Positions 1 through 5,794 of a stretch of DNA of 6,802 nucleotides are shown here, one piece after another. The notes under the pieces were generated by a model. It was not told where the DNA came from, did not search any database, and saw only the letters and a list, made by a program, of their open reading frames with translations. The position numbers were made by a program, and so were the translations under genes. The DNA is from Alphaproteobacteria bacterium (GTDB lineage: Bacteria; Pseudomonadota; Alphaproteobacteria; Rhizobiales; Hyphomicrobiaceae). The stretch spans positions 1 through 6,802 of the forward strand of contig JAJRRE010000163.1 in NCBI GenBank assembly GCA_024279745.1, given 5' to 3'. Each line of letters starts with the position of its first letter. Position 1 is the stretch's first letter.

Positions 1-102
1 GGCATTTTGCACGAAGCTCAAAGGCGCTGTTGCCAGGACGGCTCCGGCAACACCGGTTTTCAGCACCGTACGGCGGGTAACCTTTTTGTCTGTTCCGCTC
101 AT
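1..102 (-). CDS. N-terminus of a Tat-exported protein (truncated by window edge)
   Basis: Only the first 34 codons are in the window; the gene continues leftward past position 1. The start ATG at 102-100 is preceded by a strong Shine-Dalgarno GGAGG (115-111) with an 8-nt spacer. The peptide has a charged n-region, a twin-arginine motif TRRTVLK at residues 9-15, and a hydrophobic stretch (residues 16-30, GVAGAVLATAPLSF) ending near possible cleavage sites ATA and QNA. This matches Tat signal peptides, so the product is probably exported folded to the periplasm. Signals of this style are common on alphaproteobacterial solute-binding proteins and on cofactor-containing oxidoreductases, but nothing of the mature domain is visible, so no function is assigned. 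It is transcribed divergently from folE. I am confident of the start and the signal, and have no evidence for identity. Confidence 0.85.
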   Translation of the reverse strand, partial: MSGTDKKVTRRTVLKTGVAGAVLATAPLSFVQNA

Positions 103-166
103 TAACGTTTCCTCCAGTTTATTGTTAGTTGATTGATGTTCTCTATCAGGGGAACCAAATGCCCAA

Positions 167-185
167 AATATGCGCGTTGCATATT
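167..185. promoter_or_regulatory. Candidate operator: 7-5-7 inverted repeat
   Basis: The sequence AATATGC-GCGTT-GCATATT is a perfect 7-bp inverted repeat with a 5-bp spacer. It sits 65-83 bp upstream of the start of the leftward Tat-signal gene, where a dimeric repressor or activator could act. The outer arms CAAATGCC (156-163) and GGCATTTG (213-220) form another perfect 8-bp inverted repeat around it, and a further GCATTTG occurs at 267-273. No T-tract follows, so a terminator is unlikely. The regulator is unknown. Confidence 0.35.
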
Positions 186-282
186 AAGCTTAGGGGTATC
201 AATTTTCCACGAGGCATTTGCATAGGCGGCCACGCAAGTCAGCGGCCCCTTCCCTACACTCCTAGCGCATTTGTCCGTGATA

Positions 283-310
283 TGTGATTAAACTATTGTT
301 TTAGTTCACA
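283..310. promoter_or_regulatory. Interrupted dyad TGTGA-N18-TCACA with inner AAAC/GTTT
   Basis: TGTGA (283-287) and TCACA (306-310) are inverted copies, and between them AAAC (290-293) and GTTT (298-301) form a second matched pair. The half-sites resemble CRP-type half-sites, but the N18 spacing does not fit the N6 of a CRP site. It may be a binding site, a weak RNA hairpin, or chance in AT-rich DNA. Confidence 0.15.
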
Positions 311-395
311 AGTTTGCGGGCCATTCAATTCTATGGGAAAAAGCCATGATTGCTGCACAGCACTTCGTGTTGTCTCAGTCAGTTATCGAACAATT

Positions 396-442
396 TGCTG
401 CGGTGCAGCATAAACAAAATGGTGTCGTGCTGCACTGCAGCA
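396..442. promoter_or_regulatory. Paired identical palindromes upstream of folE (candidate tandem operator)
   Basis: TGCTGC-GGT-GCAGCA at 396-410 and TGCTGC-ACT-GCAGCA at 428-442 are the same perfect 6-bp inverted repeat with different 3-bp centres. Their centres are 32 bp apart, about three helical turns, so both would face the same side of the helix. A related partial site (TGCTGCACAGCA) lies at 351-362. Shared arms with a variable centre suggest a protein-binding site rather than a simple duplication. The pair ends just before a possible folE promoter. I do not recognise the regulator. Confidence 0.4.
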
Positions 443-447
443 GGCTT

Positions 448-476
448 AAGACAATCGTATTAGGGCTTTGTATTGT
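448..476 (+). promoter_or_regulatory. Weak sigma70-like promoter candidate for folE
   Basis: A -35-like AAGACA (448-453) and a -10-like TATTGT (471-476) are separated by 17 bp. Each matches four of six consensus positions. Transcription would begin near 483 and leave a leader of about 85 nt before the folE ATG. The position directly downstream of the paired palindromes makes it attractive, but the matches are weak enough to arise by chance. Confidence 0.22.
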
Positions 477-567
477 ATCTTGGCGCTTATTCGCCAATAG
501 TCTGCTAGGTTGTGCGATGGCGCTTGGTTGCTTTGAGTGATTCTATAAGGATTTAAGGGCAAGATAA

Positions 568-1185
568 ATGAGTTCTGCTAAACGTAAAACAAAGAAGACT
601 GCCGCTCCTGGGTTGGCTGGAAAAGCACCTAGTCGAAGCGAGGCTGAGGACGCTTTTCGCACATTGATCAGATGGGCGGGCGATGATCCTACGCGCGACG
701 GGCTGATTGAAACGCCGTCGCGGATGGCGCGCGCCTATGAGCAGCATTTTCGCGGCTATGCCCAGGACCCGGTGGAGATTTTGCAAAAAACGTTCTCCGA
801 AACCGAAGGCTATGACGAAATGATCGTGCTGCGCGGGATCCGGTTTGAGAGCCATTGCGAACATCATCTGGCGCCAATCATCGGCAAGGCCTGGGTGGCT
901 TATGTGCCGCGCGGCCGGGTGGTTGGAATTTCCAAATTGGCGCGCGTTGTTGACGCCTATGCAAAACGGTTGCAGATCCAGGAAAAAATGACAGCGCAGA
1001 TTGCCAACACATTGCAAGACGTCCTGGACCCGCAAGGGGTCGGCGTGGTGATTAAGGCCGAGCATCATTGCATGACCACAAGGGGAATTCACAAGCCCGG
1101 TACGGATCTGGTAACCAGTCGGATGCTGGGTTGTTTTCGCGATAACTCCATGACGCGCCATGAGCTGCTTGGGTTTATAGACTAG
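568..1185 (+). CDS. folE: GTP cyclohydrolase I (FolE, zinc-dependent type IA)
   Basis: FolE converts GTP to 7,8-dihydroneopterin triphosphate and formate, the first step of tetrahydrofolate synthesis and of other pterin routes, in the cytoplasm as a homodecamer. The 205-aa protein has a short basic N-terminal tail (residues 1-20) and then the complete catalytic domain. Family signatures are clear: SHCEHHLAPIIGKAWVAYVP (residues 95-114), ISKLARVVDAYAKRLQIQE (121-139) and GVGVVIKAEHHCMTTRG (157-173). C97, H100 and C168 match the zinc ligands of the E. coli enzyme (Cys110, His113, Cys181), and H99 and H166 match catalytic-site histidines, so it should be active and zinc-dependent. The ATG start is supported by AAGGG at 555-559 with an 8-nt spacer. 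The next genes on the same strand are trkH paralogues rather than a folate gene. Upstream palindromes at 396-442 may regulate it. Confidence 0.97.
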   Translation: MSSAKRKTKKTAAPGLAGKAPSRSEAEDAFRTLIRWAGDDPTRDGLIETPSRMARAYEQHFRGYAQDPVEILQKTFSETEGYDEMIVLRGIRFESHCEHHLAPIIGKAWVAYVPRGRVVGISKLARVVDAYAKRLQIQEKMTAQIANTLQDVLDPQGVGVVIKAEHHCMTTRGIHKPGTDLVTSRMLGCFRDNSMTRHELLGFID

Positions 1186-1186
1186 C

Positions 1187-1245
1187 AGTGTCGCGGATCG
1201 CGGCGATTGGTAGTGTCGCGGATCGCGGCGACTGGTCGTGTCGCC
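1187..1245. repeat. 25-bp tandem repeat, about 2.4 copies
   Basis: Copy 1 (1187-1211) and copy 2 (1212-1236) differ at one base (T1207 versus C1232). A third partial copy starts at 1237 with CGTGTCGCC. The unit begins AGTGTCGCGGATCGCGGCGA and contains a short dyad CGCG-GAT-CGCG. The array starts one base after the folE stop codon and ends 80 bp before the chosen trkH1 start. The unit is not a multiple of three and no T-tract follows, so it is neither a coding repeat nor a canonical terminator. Confidence 0.9.
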
Positions 1246-1324
1246 CCCCGGTGAGCGAGGGCCGTCGGGTTGGGCGGGGGCCAGCTATAACGACGAGCGG
1301 GAAAACCAGAATAGGGGTCACTGT

Positions 1325-2770
1325 TTGGTCCAGGTTCGACCAATTTTATTTGTACTTGGTCTCCTGCTTAGCGTGCTCGCGGCGGCAATGCTGATCCCTG
1401 CCGCGGTCGATCTTTCCTATGCCAACGATGATTGGAAAGTATTCGCCGCCGCGTCGGTATTCACATTCTTCGTCGGTGGGTTACTCTTGCTGATGAATTA
1501 TGACGAACAGCCGGTGCGCCTGGGCCTGAAGGAAGGCTTCACCCTGACGACCGCGAGCTGGATCACGATTTCAGCCTTTGCCGCCATTCCCTTTGTCGGG
1601 CTGGGCCGGGACTATACCGACGGGTTTTTTGAGGCCATGTCGGGCATCACCACCACCGGCGCCACAATTCTTGTTGACCTGGATAAACTGCCGCGCGGGA
1701 TTCTGCTGTGGCGCGCCTTGCTGAACTGGATCGGCGGCGTCGGCATTATTATGATGGCAATGATCATTATGCCGTTCCTGCGCGTCGGCGGGATGCAATT
1801 GTTCCATTCGGAAAGCTCCGACAGATCGGAGAAACTACTCCCCCGCGCGATTGAATTGGTTGTCGCGACCATTGGTATATATTTTCTGTTCACGCTTATT
1901 TGCACCATTGCCTATGTGCTGCTCGGGATGGGTTTATTCGACGCCATTTGTCATGCCATGTCGACTTTGGCGACCGGTGGTTTTTCTACCCATGATGAGA
2001 GCATTGGTTTTTATAAATCGCCGGCATTGGAGTGGGTGACAATTGGTTTTATGTTGCTTGGCGCCTTGCCATTTGTGATGTTTATAAAAATCATCCGGGG
2101 AGACCGCGCGGCACCATGGCGCGATGAGCAGGTGCGCGGATTATTGATGTTCGTTCTGGGTGTCGTTCTTCTGCTTAGCATCTGGCTTTCCGGCGTGCGC
2201 GATCAACCCTTTGAAACATCATTGCGCCAGATGGCGTTTCATGTGGTGTCAATCGTCACCACGACCGGTTTTTCAACAACCGATTATCAGCTCTGGGGCC
2301 CCTTTGCCGTTGGCTGTTTCTTTATTCTGACATTCATCGGCGGTTGCGCGGGCTCAACTTCCGGCGGGCTAAAAATATACCGGCTGCAAATTGCGGGTGT
2401 CATAACGCGGCGCCATATTCTGCAATTGATTAGCCCGCGCCGGGTTATCCCGCTGAATTACAATGGTCGGCGCCTGCCTGCCGATGTGCCGTTTTCAGTG
2501 GTTGCCTTTTTGGTTATTTATATGGGCGTAACCGGCATTATTGCCGCCGCGCTATCGTCTATGGGGCTCGACATGGTGACGGCATTATCATCGGCCGCGA
2601 CCACAATTTCAAATGTCGGTCCGGGGCTTGGCGCGATTGTCGGACCAGCGGGAAATTTTGAAGCTTTACCGAGCGGGGCCAAATGGGTGTTGGCTTTTGC
2701 CATGATGCTTGGCCGTCTGGAATTGTTTACCGTGCTGGTGTTGTTGCGGCCGGAGTTTTGGCGCTCATGA
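1325..2770 (+). CDS. trkH: TrkH-family potassium uptake transmembrane protein, copy 1 (TTG start)
   Basis: This is an inner-membrane pore subunit of a Trk/Ktr-type K+ uptake system, usually gated by a cytoplasmic TrkA-type protein, which is not in this window. From the TTG at 1325 the protein is 481 aa. The four pore loops of the fold are visible: TTTGAT (residues 109-114), ATGGFST (216-222), TTTGFSTTD (312-320) and SNVGPG (429-434), each with its filter glycine, together with GGCAGSTSGGLK (339-350). A longer frame opens at GTG 1238, but the preferred start is TTG 1325: AGGGG (1313-1317) lies 7 nt upstream, and the resulting N-terminus M-V-Q-V-R-P-I matches M-I-Q-L-R-P-I of copy 2. The extra 29 residues from GTG 1238 are hydrophilic and overlap the repeat array. 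The last bases ATGA (2767-2770) overlap the start of a small downstream frame. Ion selectivity (K+ or Na+) is inferred from the family only. Confidence 0.95.
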   Translation: MVQVRPILFVLGLLLSVLAAAMLIPAAVDLSYANDDWKVFAAASVFTFFVGGLLLLMNYDEQPVRLGLKEGFTLTTASWITISAFAAIPFVGLGRDYTDGFFEAMSGITTTGATILVDLDKLPRGILLWRALLNWIGGVGIIMMAMIIMPFLRVGGMQLFHSESSDRSEKLLPRAIELVVATIGIYFLFTLICTIAYVLLGMGLFDAICHAMSTLATGGFSTHDESIGFYKSPALEWVTIGFMLLGALPFVMFIKIIRGDRAAPWRDEQVRGLLMFVLGVVLLLSIWLSGVRDQPFETSLRQMAFHVVSIVTTTGFSTTDYQLWGPFAVGCFFILTFIGGCAGSTSGGLKIYRLQIAGVITRRHILQLISPRRVIPLNYNGRRLPADVPFSVVAFLVIYMGVTGIIAAALSSMGLDMVTALSSAATTISNVGPGLGAIVGPAGNFEALPSGAKWVLAFAMMLGRLELFTVLVLLRPEFWRS

Positions 2771-2985
2771 AGGAAACAGCAAACGATACCGTAGGCCGCT
2801 TGCGGCCGGAACACTTTGGCCAAAATTATGCCGTCCGCGATTGCAACGCCCACAATTATAGCGTTCGCGGCCTGCGCGGCCAGTGCGGACAGTGTGACCA
2901 GTGTGACCAGTGTGACCAGTGCTGTCATGGCGCAAGACCGGCAACGCGGCGGCGGACAGGTCCTCCTATGGAGGGCGCCCGATGA
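2767..2985 (+). CDS. Possible small Cys-rich protein bridging the two trkH genes (72 aa)
   Basis: This is a hypothetical frame with no recognised family. Its ATG overlaps the trkH1 stop as ATGA (2767-2770), and its TGA overlaps the trkH2 start as ATGA (2982-2985), so it fills the whole inter-gene gap and could be translationally coupled at both ends. CGGAG (2751-2755) lies 11 nt upstream, a somewhat long spacing. The predicted protein is hydrophilic and has a repeat GQCGQCDQCDQCDQCCHG at residues 38-55, with cysteines at 26, 40, 43, 46, 49, 52 and 53, then an Arg-rich tail. The repeat comes from a 9-bp DNA array, which keeps the frame. No signal peptide or membrane segment is visible. The same frame is open further upstream, inside trkH1 to about 2683, so openness alone is weak evidence. 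It could equally be untranslated spacer. Confidence 0.3.
   Translation: MKETANDTVGRLRPEHFGQNYAVRDCNAHNYSVRGLRGQCGQCDQCDQCDQCCHGARPATRRRTGPPMEGAR
2882..2922. repeat. 9-bp tandem repeat (AGTGTGACC), 3 perfect copies plus degenerate ends
   Basis: Perfect AGTGTGACC copies lie at 2891-2899, 2900-2908 and 2909-2917. They are preceded by a variant AGTGCGGAC (2882-2890) and followed by a partial AGTGC (2918-2922). The array is in the gap between trkH1 and trkH2, 60 bp before the trkH2 start. The unit length is a multiple of three, so copy-number change would keep the frame of the small Cys-rich ORF that contains it. Confidence 0.9.
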
Positions 2986-4427
2986 TCCAATTGCGACCGA
3001 TCGCCTATGTTATTGGCCTGCTGCTGTTCCTGCTGGCCAGTGCCATGCTGCTGCCGGTGGCCATGGACCTTTATGATGCAAATGACGATTGGCGCACGTT
3101 CTTGGGCGCGGCGATGCTGACATATTTCTTCGGTGGGATATTGCTGGCCGTGTCGCATGAAGGCGGCAAGGTCGATATAAATGTGCGCCAGGCGTTCATT
3201 CTAACCGTCGGCAGCTGGATTGCCTTGCCGGCCTTTGCCGCGACGCCGTTTATTGGTCTGGGCCTGAGTTATACGGACGCCTTTTTTGAATCCATGTCCG
3301 GCATGACAACAACCGGCGCCACTGTTTTAACGCAGCTCGATGGCCTGCCGCGCGGCGTTCTATTATGGCGCAGCATCTTGCAATGGATCGGCGGCGTCGG
3401 CATTGTCTTGATGGCCATCATATTGCTGCCTTTCCTCAGGGTTGGCGGAATGCAGCTGTTTCAAAAGGAAAACTCGGCGCAAACAGAAAAGATCGTGTCG
3501 CGCTCCTTTGAATTGATCTTGTTTATTTCGTGGATCTATTTCGGCCTGACAGCTTTATGCGCCGCCGTTTATGCATCATTGGGGATGAGCGCGTTCGACG
3601 CCATCTGCCATGCCATGACCACGGTCTCAACGGCGGGGTTTTCAACCCATGACGATTCAATGGCGTTTTTTAATTCGCCCGCGATTGAATGGACGGCGGT
3701 TGTTTTCATGCTCAGTGGCTCATTACCATTCGTGCTGTATATTCAGTTCTTGCGCGGCGACTTTGGTGCGTTTCGCCGCGACCCGCAGGCGCTTGTGTTC
3801 TTGCAATTTGTTGCCTTCGTTGGTGTCACCATGGCCCTATGGCTGGCCCATGAGCAGAACAGAAATTTTCTCGATAGCCTGCGCGCGTCAATCTTTCATG
3901 TGGTCTCCATCATCACCGGAACCGGCTATGCCGCCGAAGATTATGGCAGCTGGGGCGTTGGTTCGCTCGGGTTCTTCTTAATGCTCACCTTTATCGGCGG
4001 TTGTGCCGGCTCGACGACAGGCGGCATCAAGATTTATCGCTTTCAAGTCGGTTGGTTGATCGGGCGCACGCATTTGATCAATCTGGTATCGCCCAACCGC
4101 GTCGTTGTGCCGACATTTAACGGCAGGCGGCTGCCGCCCGATGTACCGTTTTCGGTGCTGGCTTTTCTCGCCATTTATTTGGCGTCGGTCGGGTTTATCA
4201 CCTTGGCTTTGACCAGTATTGGTCTGGATTTCGTCACCGCGATTTCATCGAGCGCCACGGCAATTTCCAATGTCGGGCCGGGGCTGGGGCCGATTGTCGG
4301 ACCGTCGGGAACGTTCGCCACACTGCCCGCGTCGGCCAAGTGGATCTTGTCTTTTGCCATGATGCTGGGACGGCTGGAATTGTTCACCGTGATTGTTGTG
4401 TTGTGGCCCGGATTTTGGCGCAATTGA
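2982..4427 (+). CDS. trkH: TrkH-family potassium uptake transmembrane protein, copy 2
   Basis: This is a second Trk/Ktr pore subunit in the inner membrane, 481 aa, collinear without gaps with copy 1 and about 57% identical by hand count. Pore loops are TTTGAT (residues 109-114), STAGFST (216-222), TGTGYAAED (312-320) and SNVGPG (429-434); FLRVGGMQLF (151-160) and MLGRLELFTV (461-470) are identical to copy 1. The third pore loop differs most from copy 1 among the four, so conductance or selectivity may differ. The start is ATG 2982: GGAGGG (2970-2975) lies 6 nt upstream and the N-terminus M-I-Q-L-R-P fits the family. The in-frame ATG at 2919 would add 21 hydrophilic residues and lacks family support. 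The gene lies 211 bp downstream of trkH1 on the same strand, so co-transcription is likely. No trkA is in view. Confidence 0.96.
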   Translation: MIQLRPIAYVIGLLLFLLASAMLLPVAMDLYDANDDWRTFLGAAMLTYFFGGILLAVSHEGGKVDINVRQAFILTVGSWIALPAFAATPFIGLGLSYTDAFFESMSGMTTTGATVLTQLDGLPRGVLLWRSILQWIGGVGIVLMAIILLPFLRVGGMQLFQKENSAQTEKIVSRSFELILFISWIYFGLTALCAAVYASLGMSAFDAICHAMTTVSTAGFSTHDDSMAFFNSPAIEWTAVVFMLSGSLPFVLYIQFLRGDFGAFRRDPQALVFLQFVAFVGVTMALWLAHEQNRNFLDSLRASIFHVVSIITGTGYAAEDYGSWGVGSLGFFLMLTFIGGCAGSTTGGIKIYRFQVGWLIGRTHLINLVSPNRVVVPTFNGRRLPPDVPFSVLAFLAIYLASVGFITLALTSIGLDFVTAISSSATAISNVGPGLGPIVGPSGTFATLPASAKWILSFAMMLGRLELFTVIVVLWPGFWRN

Positions 4428-4441
4428 TCGGCAATTGATCG
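4420..4441. repeat. 11-bp tandem duplication across the trkH2 stop codon
   Basis: GCAATTGATCG occurs at 4420-4430 and again at 4431-4441, with no difference between copies. The first copy contains the trkH2 stop codon TGA (4425-4427). The duplicate lies in the 70-bp gap between trkH2 and the convergent monooxygenase gene. I found no convincing rho-independent terminator in that gap: a T6 run at about 4458-4463 is not preceded by a stable hairpin. Confidence 0.8.
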
Positions 4442-4497
4442 CCAATGGTGGTCAGAAAGTTTTTTGGTTTCCCTTTTGCGCCACAAGGTGTGTTCAC

Positions 4498-5727
4498 TCA
4501 AGAAGATCTTTCATAGTCACCTCGCTCGCGCCATCCATAGAGCCAGTCATAACGATGCATGAGACGCCGGGGGGGGATGACTTTCATCGTCAAATTGCGT
4601 GCTTGCGCCGGCAGGGGGCCGAGATGATAAATTTGCCCATTGCGGCGCGATTCTGCCTGAACACGGCTGGTTCGCTTAACCCGCATGGCGGCAAATTTGT
4701 GAAAGGCGTCCGGCAGGTTCGCCGGTTCTTGCGCAATGAGGTTAGCTATCACCACCGCGTCCTCTAACGCCATCACCGCGCCCTGGGCGAGAAACGGCAG
4801 CATCGGATGCGCCGCATCGCCCAGCAGTGTGACGCGGCCCTTCGACCAATCGGACAGGACCGGAGGATCATATAATGTCCAACTGCGCCAGGACGGCACG
4901 ATTTGAAGAAAGTCGATCAATTGCGGGGCGACGGGCCCCAATCGCCGCAACAGCTGGTCAGCGCCGCGCGGTGTATTCCAATTGGCATTAAAGCCCGCGC
5001 CGTTCGGCTGATGGCCGGTGTCGGGGACAATCAGAACAACGGCGATGTCGCGTCCGCCGCGCACCGGGTAATGCACGATATGAGAGTTAGGCGACAACCA
5101 CACGCCGATTTTATTGCCGCTGAATAGCGTGTCGATGTCCTGGCCAGGCATAACAGCGCGCGCCGCTAGTTTGCCGCTGGGCTGCAACGGAGGGGCATCA
5201 AAAACGCATTGTCTTATGCGCGACCAGATGCCATCAGCACCGATCAATCCTGCACCCGATATTTGCACGCCCTGGGCATTACCAACATGCACACCATCGC
5301 CGTCATCCTTGACATCGCGAACTTCGAACCGCGTTGTAATTTCTATGTGCTCACAAGCGGTAGCGGCTTTGAGTAATGCGGCATGTAAATCGCGCCGATG
5401 CAAAACCCAATAGGGGCCGCCGTGACGCTCTTCAATCCAGTTGCCGAGCGGCAATGTGGTCAGGCGCGTCCCCTCACGGGCGTTCATGACATTAATCGCG
5501 CTCGGACTGCCCGCTAACGGGCGCAGCTGGTCGGCTACCCCCAGCTCTTTGAGCACATGGGTGCCATTGGGCCCGATCTGGATGCCGGCGCCAGCTTCAC
5601 TGAACGTTTCGCGCGCTTCCAGTATGCGTGTTGCAATACCATGGCGTGCCAGAGCAATCGCTGTACTCAGGCCGCCAATACCGCCGCCGGCGATCAATAT
5701 TGGTTTTTGTAACGATCCACTTGCCAT
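4498..5727 (-). CDS. FAD-dependent monooxygenase, salicylate-hydroxylase-like (class A flavoprotein)
   Basis: The 409-aa protein belongs to the group A flavin monooxygenases, which use NAD(P)H and O2 to hydroxylate aromatic or other substrates through a flavin hydroperoxide. The Rossmann dinucleotide motif GGGIGGL is at residues 14-20, with an acidic E37 at the end of the second strand. The FAD-contacting arginine region is VLHRRDLHAAL (108-118), the DG motif is GADGIWSRIR (163-172), and the GD motif is GDAAHPMLPFLAQGA (303-317) followed by ALEDA. The last part closely resembles salicylate and 3-hydroxybenzoate hydroxylases, and the C-terminal YDWLYGW is also usual there. The length is normal and the protein appears intact and cytoplasmic. 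The substrate cannot be read from sequence. ATG 5727 is the only start close to the Rossmann fold; its Shine-Dalgarno is poor (GGAG is 18 nt away). It lies 67 bp downstream of a zinc-finger gene on the same strand, probably one operon. Confidence 0.93.
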   Translation of the reverse strand: MASGSLQKPILIAGGGIGGLSTAIALARHGIATRILEARETFSEAGAGIQIGPNGTHVLKELGVADQLRPLAGSPSAINVMNAREGTRLTTLPLGNWIEERHGGPYWVLHRRDLHAALLKAATACEHIEITTRFEVRDVKDDGDGVHVGNAQGVQISGAGLIGADGIWSRIRQCVFDAPPLQPSGKLAARAVMPGQDIDTLFSGNKIGVWLSPNSHIVHYPVRGGRDIAVVLIVPDTGHQPNGAGFNANWNTPRGADQLLRRLGPVAPQLIDFLQIVPSWRSWTLYDPPVLSDWSKGRVTLLGDAAHPMLPFLAQGAVMALEDAVVIANLIAQEPANLPDAFHKFAAMRVKRTSRVQAESRRNGQIYHLGPLPAQARNLTMKVIPPRRLMHRYDWLYGWRERGDYERSS

Positions 5728-5794
5728 ATTTAACTACAGCTTTAGCTCCGCCAGTTTGCTTTTATCGAACGCCACCCAGATTATAGAGTGGTGC

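Larger units (their letters stand above)
103..567. other. Divergent intergenic region rich in inverted repeats
   Basis: This 465-bp gap separates the leftward Tat-signal gene from folE. It is more AT-rich than the flanking genes and I see no convincing protein gene in it. It holds a 19-bp dyad at 167-185 enclosed by an outer 8-bp inverted repeat (156-163 with 213-220), an interrupted dyad at 283-310, a short dyad at 351-362 (TGCTG-CA-CAGCA), and two copies of a TGCTGC-N3-GCAGCA palindrome at 396-410 and 428-442. A weak sigma70-like promoter lies at 448-476. The folE Shine-Dalgarno AAGGG is at 555-559. The density of dyads suggests regulation of one or both divergent genes; this is inference. 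Confidence 0.6.

Noticed and set aside
346..540. A 64-codon + strand frame in the gap before folE, with a hydrophobic C-terminal half
   Set aside because: There is no convincing Shine-Dalgarno (only GGGA), no recognisable family, and the perfect palindromes at 396-442 lie inside it, which fits regulatory DNA better. A small membrane peptide cannot be fully excluded.
553..1161. A long minus-strand frame (202 codons) opposite folE
   Set aside because: It is the antisense shadow of a gene with full FolE signatures, and its translation shows no domain.
2882..2922. A CRISPR-like array at the 9-bp repeats
   Set aside because: The units are contiguous, with no spacers, and far too short for CRISPR repeats.
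2518..2928. A minus-strand frame with Val-Thr-Leu repeats opposite the end of trkH1 and the gap
   Set aside because: It overlaps conserved trkH1 coding sequence in antisense, and its repeat is the 9-bp array read backwards.
2816..3076. A + strand frame with a signal-like hydrophobic start and Ser-Val-Thr repeats between the trkH genes
   Set aside because: It runs about 95 bp into trkH2 in another frame and lacks a Shine-Dalgarno. The ATGA-coupled frame at 2767-2985 fits the junctions better.
4428..4497. A possible rho-independent terminator between convergent trkH2 and the monooxygenase gene
   Set aside because: A T6 run exists at about 4458-4463, but no stable GC-rich stem precedes it on either strand.
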